NCBI GenBank assembly: GCA_030602665.1
Contig: JAUVZE010000037.1
Coordinates: forward strand, 1 to 8,607
Source of the DNA: Dehalococcoidia bacterium
Lineage (GTDB): Bacteria > Chloroflexota > Dehalococcoidia > Dehalococcoidales > JAUVZE01
Length of the DNA: 8,607 bases
Direction of reading: 5' to 3'
The notes beneath the pieces are model-generated. The model did no database searches. It saw only the letters and a program-made list of their open reading frames with translations, and was not told the DNA's origin. The number at the start of each line of letters is the position of its first letter. Position 1 is the first letter of the stretch. Below are positions 6,011-8,607 of this stretch, one piece after another. The translations under genes and the position numbers were made by a program.

Positions 6011-6059
6011 CCCCTCAGGGGGCTTGACGAAACCTAGAGACTATGGTAACATACTCTAG
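6011..6059 (+). promoter_or_regulatory. sigma-70-type promoter with flanking palindromes
   Basis: TTGACG (6024-6029) and TAACAT (6047-6052) are 17 bases apart, with the GTG start of the next gene 31 bases on. CCCCT-C-AGGGG (6011-6021) abuts the -35 box. CTAGAG (6034-6039) and CTCTAG (6054-6059) form an inverted repeat that straddles the -10 box, a plausible operator for the upstream Cro/C1-type repressor or for the gene's own HTH product. Confidence 0.65.
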
Positions 6060-6083
6060 TGTAGCTCAAGGGAAGGTGTTACC

Positions 6084-6302
6084 GTGGTAAGGGAACTGAA
6101 AGTTGTAACTGATGAGTTTGTAACTGTGCCAGAGGCTGCAAAGCAGCTGGGCAAACCTAAAATGACTCTATACCGCTGGATTGGGGCTAACAAGCTTATT
6201 GCTGTCACATTCGGCGGTATCTTGTTTATCCCCAAGAGCGAGGTTGAGAGGTTAAAGCGAGAGAGAAATAATCAAGCCGCCGGAGTTGAGCCGGCGGCTT
6301 GA
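6084..6302 (+). CDS. excisionase/AlpA-like small HTH protein (HTH_17, MerR-like fold)
   Basis: A 72-residue protein from a GTG at 6084, with GGAAGG seven bases upstream. The core FVTVPEAAKQLGKPKMTLYRWIGANKLIAV with GILFIPKSEVERLKRER is the standard pattern of the HTH_17 family: a strand, a winged helix-turn-helix with the YRWI recognition helix, a wing and a final basic helix. Members act as excisionases (recombination directionality factors) or as small activators in phages and integrative elements. No integrase is seen in this window, so the excisionase role is inferred. The coding sequence ends inside an 11-bp perfect inverted repeat that contains the TGA stop. It is probably the first gene of the operon with the ParB-like gene. 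Confidence 0.82.
   Translation: MVRELKVVTDEFVTVPEAAKQLGKPKMTLYRWIGANKLIAVTFGGILFIPKSEVERLKRERNNQAAGVEPAA
6273..6301 (+). promoter_or_regulatory. GC-rich hairpin overlapping the stop codon
   Basis: CAAGCCGCCGG (6273-6283) and CCGGCGGCTTG (6291-6301) form a perfect 11-bp stem with a seven-base loop. It encodes the last residues QAAGVEPAA and takes in all but the last base of the TGA. No T-run follows. It could limit read-through into the ParB-like gene, act as a partial terminator, or protect the mRNA 3' end. Confidence 0.6.
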
Positions 6303-6398
6303 TACGGGTACGAGGCGGCTGACTAATTCACCTCACACCACCTTTGTTATTCTAGCAGAGCCTCAGCCCCCAGTCAAAAACCGAAGGAGGGGTAAATC

Positions 6399-7598
6399 AT
6401 GCCAGACGTGGACATAGATTTAATCAAGCCAAGCCCTTATCAGCCGAGGCTGTTCTTTGAAGTTGATGACCTAAAAGAAGAGATACAGAGAGATGGTCTG
6501 CTGAGCGCCTTAGTTGTCCGCAAACATGACGACCACTACGAGTTGCTTGACGGTGAAAGAAGGCTTCGCACACTCAAAGAGCTGGGATGGAAAACAGTCC
6601 CGGTAGATATTCGAGATGTAGATGACACAACCGCTAAGAGGTCTGTCTTCAAGCTCAATCTCGTTCGACAAAACTACAAAACGGAGGAAAAGGCCCGATA
6701 CTTTAAGAAGCTGGCTGAAGAAGGGGCCAAGGCTTACCAAATAGGGATGGACCTAAATGTGGATGACCATTGGGTGCGCGCGCACCTAAATACGTTCCTC
6801 TTTCCGGAGGATATCCAAAAAGCTGTATGGGCAGACCAGCTCTCGATAAGCACCATCCGAGAAATGGAGCCGGTCATTGGAGCTAATATCGAAGAAGCCT
6901 CAGCTATTGCCAGGGAAGCACTCGCTAGAAAGCTTACCAGGGACGAGACCCGGGAGCTTTTGAGGCCTAGGATTGCAGAAATAGAGAAGGCGCGGGTCGA
7001 GGCAGCTCGAAAAGCCCTTGAAGAACAGCCCGAAAAAGTAGGGGCGCGCGCCCCTATTACTTTAGAAACTCCAGAGGATCTGGAAAAGGCAGGCGAGGCC
7101 TTAAGAAGGGAAGCCAAACGGAAACGTGAAGAGGCCATGACTCCTAAGGAGAAGGCAGCTGTAGAAGTCGAGAGAAAGGCTAGGGCAGAGGCCCAGGCAC
7201 TGACCAAGGCTGAAAGGGACGAGGAGAAAAGGCAGCGTAGAGCCGAGGAGGATCAACGCCGGCAAGAGCGAGCCGAGAAAAAGGCTAGGGCAGAACTGAA
7301 AGGGGATAAGACCTTTGTTCAGGAGGCCTTGAGGTCTATGCCGGAGGAAGAGAGAATAGAAGTTCTCGGCTTGGCCCCGAGCCCGGGCAAGCCAAAAGAG
7401 CCGAAAGGCTTGAGTGACCAATTTCAAGAAACGATAAAAGAAGCATCACAGCTAGTATCGAGAATTGAAAGGTTAAGAGCAGACCCTGGATTTGAGGAAC
7501 TGGACCTGAAGCCATTCGCGGTTGACCTATATATGCTGGCAGATGCGTTCACTGAATTCAGTGAGAAGGTAGGTGGTAGCCATGGGAAGAAGAAGTGA
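6399..7598 (+). CDS. ParB-like nuclease/CTPase-fold partition protein
   Basis: A 399-residue protein with AAGGAGGGG just before its ATG. Residues 5-105 are a ParB N-terminal domain: IDLIKPSPYQPRLFF, then GLLSALVVR, YELLDGERRLRTLKELGW with the GERRLR nucleotide-binding motif (52-57), and KLNLVRQNYKTEEKARYF (85-102) corresponding to the ENLxRxDL box. A helix-turn-helix follows (about 112-130). Residues 185-310 are very rich in Ala, Glu, Lys and Arg and probably form a long coiled coil. A 15-bp exact direct repeat (7175-7189 and 7280-7294) lies there in frame, 35 codons or five heptads apart. The last 60 residues have a separate helical end. No ParA ATPase is beside it, so it may be a solo plasmid, phage or element partition protein, or a KorB-like regulator. 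Two GC-rich palindromes lie within the gene. Confidence 0.85.
   Translation: MPDVDIDLIKPSPYQPRLFFEVDDLKEEIQRDGLLSALVVRKHDDHYELLDGERRLRTLKELGWKTVPVDIRDVDDTTAKRSVFKLNLVRQNYKTEEKARYFKKLAEEGAKAYQIGMDLNVDDHWVRAHLNTFLFPEDIQKAVWADQLSISTIREMEPVIGANIEEASAIAREALARKLTRDETRELLRPRIAEIEKARVEAARKALEEQPEKVGARAPITLETPEDLEKAGEALRREAKRKREEAMTPKEKAAVEVERKARAEAQALTKAERDEEKRQRRAEEDQRRQERAEKKARAELKGDKTFVQEALRSMPEEERIEVLGLAPSPGKPKEPKGLSDQFQETIKEASQLVSRIERLRADPGFEELDLKPFAVDLYMLADAFTEFSEKVGGSHGKKK
6773..6786. repeat. 14-bp perfect palindrome, candidate parS-like site 1
   Basis: GGTGCGCGCGCACC is a perfect palindrome inside the HTH-coding part of the ParB-like gene. It differs from the second site at only two symmetrical positions. 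It is read as the codons for VRAH with a frame different from the second site, so protein constraint does not explain the likeness. Confidence 0.55.
7039..7056. repeat. 18-bp perfect palindrome, candidate parS-like site 2
   Basis: TAGGGGCGCGCGCCCCTA is an 18-bp perfect palindrome in the linker-coding part of the ParB-like gene, centred 268 bases from site 1. ParB-family proteins bind palindromes of this size, often near or in their own operon, so this is a candidate binding site. A hairpin with a regulatory role in the mRNA is the alternative. Confidence 0.55.
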
Positions 7599-8070
7599 AA
7601 TTGTTAGCCCTAAATATGTACTGCGCGATATGGTGTTGAAAAGAGGCGGTGCAATGGGATTAACGCAGATACTCAGTAGCCGTGAGTTTAGAAGGCACGA
7701 AGCCAATGAAATTCGCCAGCTTGTCTACCAACTGCGGAAAGAAAATAAGGGGGCTGATTTCGGTTATGGCATGGAGGCGTGGGAGCTACTGGACAGGGTG
7801 GTAATAGGACTTGAGAGATGCCTAACTCAACGTATGCGTTGGAAGATTCAGAAGAGGAGACACGCTAAAGAGAGAGGGGTAGCCGATCAAACTGTACGTG
7901 ATAATATAGCTTTCCGGAAAAAGATTGAACATGACGGCGTAGTTCACAAAGAGGAAATAATCCGTGGTCTCGAGGTCTCCACCAAAGCCCTAGAGGAAGC
8001 AGGAGCATCTTCCACTTCTGTGAGGGACACGTTAGTAGAACATGATAAGGACTTTGGTAATGAGGAATAA
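7582..8070 (+). CDS. hypothetical charged protein following the ParB-like gene
   Basis: A 162-residue protein from the ATG at 7582, chosen over a GTG at 7573 because GGTGG lies five bases before it. Its start overlaps the last 17 bases of the ParB-like gene in another frame, which implies translational coupling. It begins MGRRSEIVSPKYVLRDMVLKR and is largely helical and charged, with a very basic stretch QRMRWKIQKRRHAKER (83-98) and an acidic end. No membrane segment, cysteine motif or known catalytic motif is seen. I do not recognise the family. The tight coupling suggests it works with the ParB-like protein, perhaps as a nucleic-acid-binding partner, but this is inferred from position and charge only. 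Confidence 0.75.
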   Translation: MGRRSEIVSPKYVLRDMVLKRGGAMGLTQILSSREFRRHEANEIRQLVYQLRKENKGADFGYGMEAWELLDRVVIGLERCLTQRMRWKIQKRRHAKERGVADQTVRDNIAFRKKIEHDGVVHKEEIIRGLEVSTKALEEAGASSTSVRDTLVEHDKDFGNEE

Positions 8071-8074
8071 CAGT

Positions 8075-8128
8075 ATGGATCGACACCCCGAGGGCACAAG
8101 ATGGCTAGTAAGGAGGAGTAATGGTTAA
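8075..8128 (+). CDS. 17-codon micro-ORF of the M(D/K)RHPEG type
   Basis: An ORF reading MDRHPEGTRWLVRRSNG, with GAGGA eight bases before its ATG. It overlaps the start of the next gene at 8121, and the strong AGGAGGAG ribosome site of that gene (8111-8118) lies within it. A second micro-ORF at 8337 begins with nearly the same residues. Translation through it could couple or tune expression of the membrane protein. It may also be non-coding repeat sequence. Confidence 0.35.
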   Translation: MDRHPEGTRWLVRRSNG

Positions 8129-8327
8129 AGAGATACTAGGCTATATCTGCTTGGCCGGGGGTGTTATCTCGTTTGTCGCTATGTACCTAGTCCCTCGCTT
8201 TAACCACCGCAAAGGGCTAAATCCGGCTAGGGCTAAGGGAGAAGAACGCCTGATACGGATTGAGGAGCGCACCGGTCTCATGATACCGCTTCAGCTAATC
8301 CTCATCGGGGCGGTGCTCCTTACTTAG
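8121..8327 (+). CDS. small two-pass membrane protein, hypothetical
   Basis: A 68-residue protein whose ATG follows AGGAGGAG by two bases of spacing, a strong site. Residues 5-25 (ILGYICLAGGVISFVAMYLV) and 52-67 (GLMIPLQLILIGAVLL) are hydrophobic membrane helices. The loop between them is basic (RFNHRKGLNPARAKGEERLIRIEER), so by the positive-inside rule it faces the cytoplasm and both ends face out. I do not recognise a family. Small two-helix proteins in phage and plasmid modules include holin-like and inhibitor proteins, but nothing here specifically supports those roles. Confidence 0.72.
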   Translation: MVKEILGYICLAGGVISFVAMYLVPRFNHRKGLNPARAKGEERLIRIEERTGLMIPLQLILIGAVLLT

Positions 8328-8336
8328 GGGGAGACG

Positions 8337-8363
8337 ATGAAGCGACACCCTGAGGGCTGGTAG
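8337..8363 (+). CDS. 8-codon micro-ORF of the M(D/K)RHPEG type
   Basis: An ORF reading MKRHPEGW then TAG, with AGGGGG five bases before its ATG and only nine bases after the stop of the membrane protein. It ends one base before the next gene's ATG at 8365, and its GAGGG (8352-8356) is positioned to be that gene's ribosome site. It is the second copy of the peptide start seen at 8075. It could act in translational coupling, or be just a repeated ribosome-site cassette. Confidence 0.35.
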   Translation: MKRHPEGW

Positions 8364-8364
8364 T

Positions 8365-8607
8365 ATGAAACTAAAGGATCACGTCTGTACTAAGTGCGGG
8401 ATGGCGGTTGAGCTCCCCGATTTTGACGAGGCGCAGCCAATTTCCGAATATTTCCCGAAGTGGGAGCGAGCTGTTCTAAAGCATGGCTGGGACCACCACC
8501 GCGAGGACTTCCCGCCCCAATTCAAGTCTTTCAGCCAATTCATGAGTTGGCTGGGGACTCCTGAAGGCAAACTATGGAACCGGCAACAGGGCAAGTGGAG
8601 AAATAAG
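8365..8607 (+). CDS. hypothetical protein, 3' end beyond window
   Basis: An ORF open for 81 codons from the ATG at 8365 to the edge. GAGGG lies eight bases upstream. It begins MKLKDHVCTKCGMAVELPDF, with a single CxxC (Cys8, Cys11) that could be half of a zinc ribbon, though no second pair appears before the edge. The remainder is rich in aromatic and charged residues (HGWDHHREDFPPQFKSFSQF). No family is recognised. Compact spacing to the preceding small genes suggests the same transcript. Confidence 0.62.
   Translation, partial: MKLKDHVCTKCGMAVELPDFDEAQPISEYFPKWERAVLKHGWDHHREDFPPQFKSFSQFMSWLGTPEGKLWNRQQGKWRNK

Larger units (their letters stand above)
5761..6083. other. 323-base intergenic region with hairpins, terminator and promoter
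   Basis: The region has no long gene. It holds the hairpin GAAGGGGC/GCCCCTTC (5781-5799, three-base loop), a strong intrinsic terminator at 5836-5870, and long-range inverted pairs ACCCGGC (5884-5890) with GCCGGGT (5942-5948) and GGGGC with GCCCC further on. It ends with a palindrome-flanked promoter before the next gene. The part from about 5871 to 6010 has no function I can assign. Confidence 0.55.

Noticed and set aside
6734..7207. 157-codon minus-strand ORF
   Set aside because: It is Ser/Ala-rich antisense of the Ala/Glu/Arg-rich coiled-coil part of the ParB-like gene, a common artefact.
7175..7294. 15-bp direct repeats as iterons or a replication origin
   Set aside because: There are only two copies, in frame and 35 codons apart within a coiled-coil coding region, so repeated heptad coding explains them.

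Overview
The window looks like a stretch of a mid-GC anaerobic bacterial chromosome, most plausibly a Dehalococcoidia-like Chloroflexota. This is an inference from gene content: a DUF169 protein, a class III CoA-transferase with an acyl-CoA dehydrogenase, and a membrane-anchored OmpR-type winged-helix protein. No rRNA or other phylogenetic marker is present. Most genes have strong AGGAGG-type ribosome binding sites.

Region 1 (1-3407, minus strand) is a compact metabolic operon, read right to left: a CaiB/BaiF-type CoA-transferase, an acyl-CoA dehydrogenase, and a DUF169 protein that runs off the left edge. Gaps are 67 and 50 bases. Together the first two would load CoA onto an organic acid and oxidise the acyl-CoA. 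The role of DUF169 is unknown.

Region 2 (3408-4193) is mainly regulatory. It holds two large nested inverted-repeat structures that share complementary GGGCTC/GAGCCC segments, a two-way terminator, a 57-residue ribbon-helix-helix-like gene on the minus strand with a near-consensus promoter, and the divergent control region of the next gene.

Region 3 (4194-5391) carries a membrane protein ending in an OmpR/PhoB DNA-binding domain, followed by 370 bases without a clear gene. That gap holds 11-bp-phased direct repeats just upstream of a -10-like box, and a second copy of the sequence block that precedes the membrane regulator.

Region 4 (5392-8607, plus strand) has the character of a mobile element or plasmid/phage-like module: a Cro/C1-type repressor, a strong terminator, a promoter with palindromes, an excisionase-like small HTH protein, a ParB-like protein, and then unrecognised small genes. 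The ParB-like gene contains two near-identical perfect GC-rich palindromes in different reading frames, which are candidate parS-like sites. Downstream, two micro-ORFs beginning M(D/K)RHPEG each precede a larger gene and appear to carry or overlap its ribosome binding site. No integrase, attachment site, tRNA, rRNA or CRISPR array is visible.
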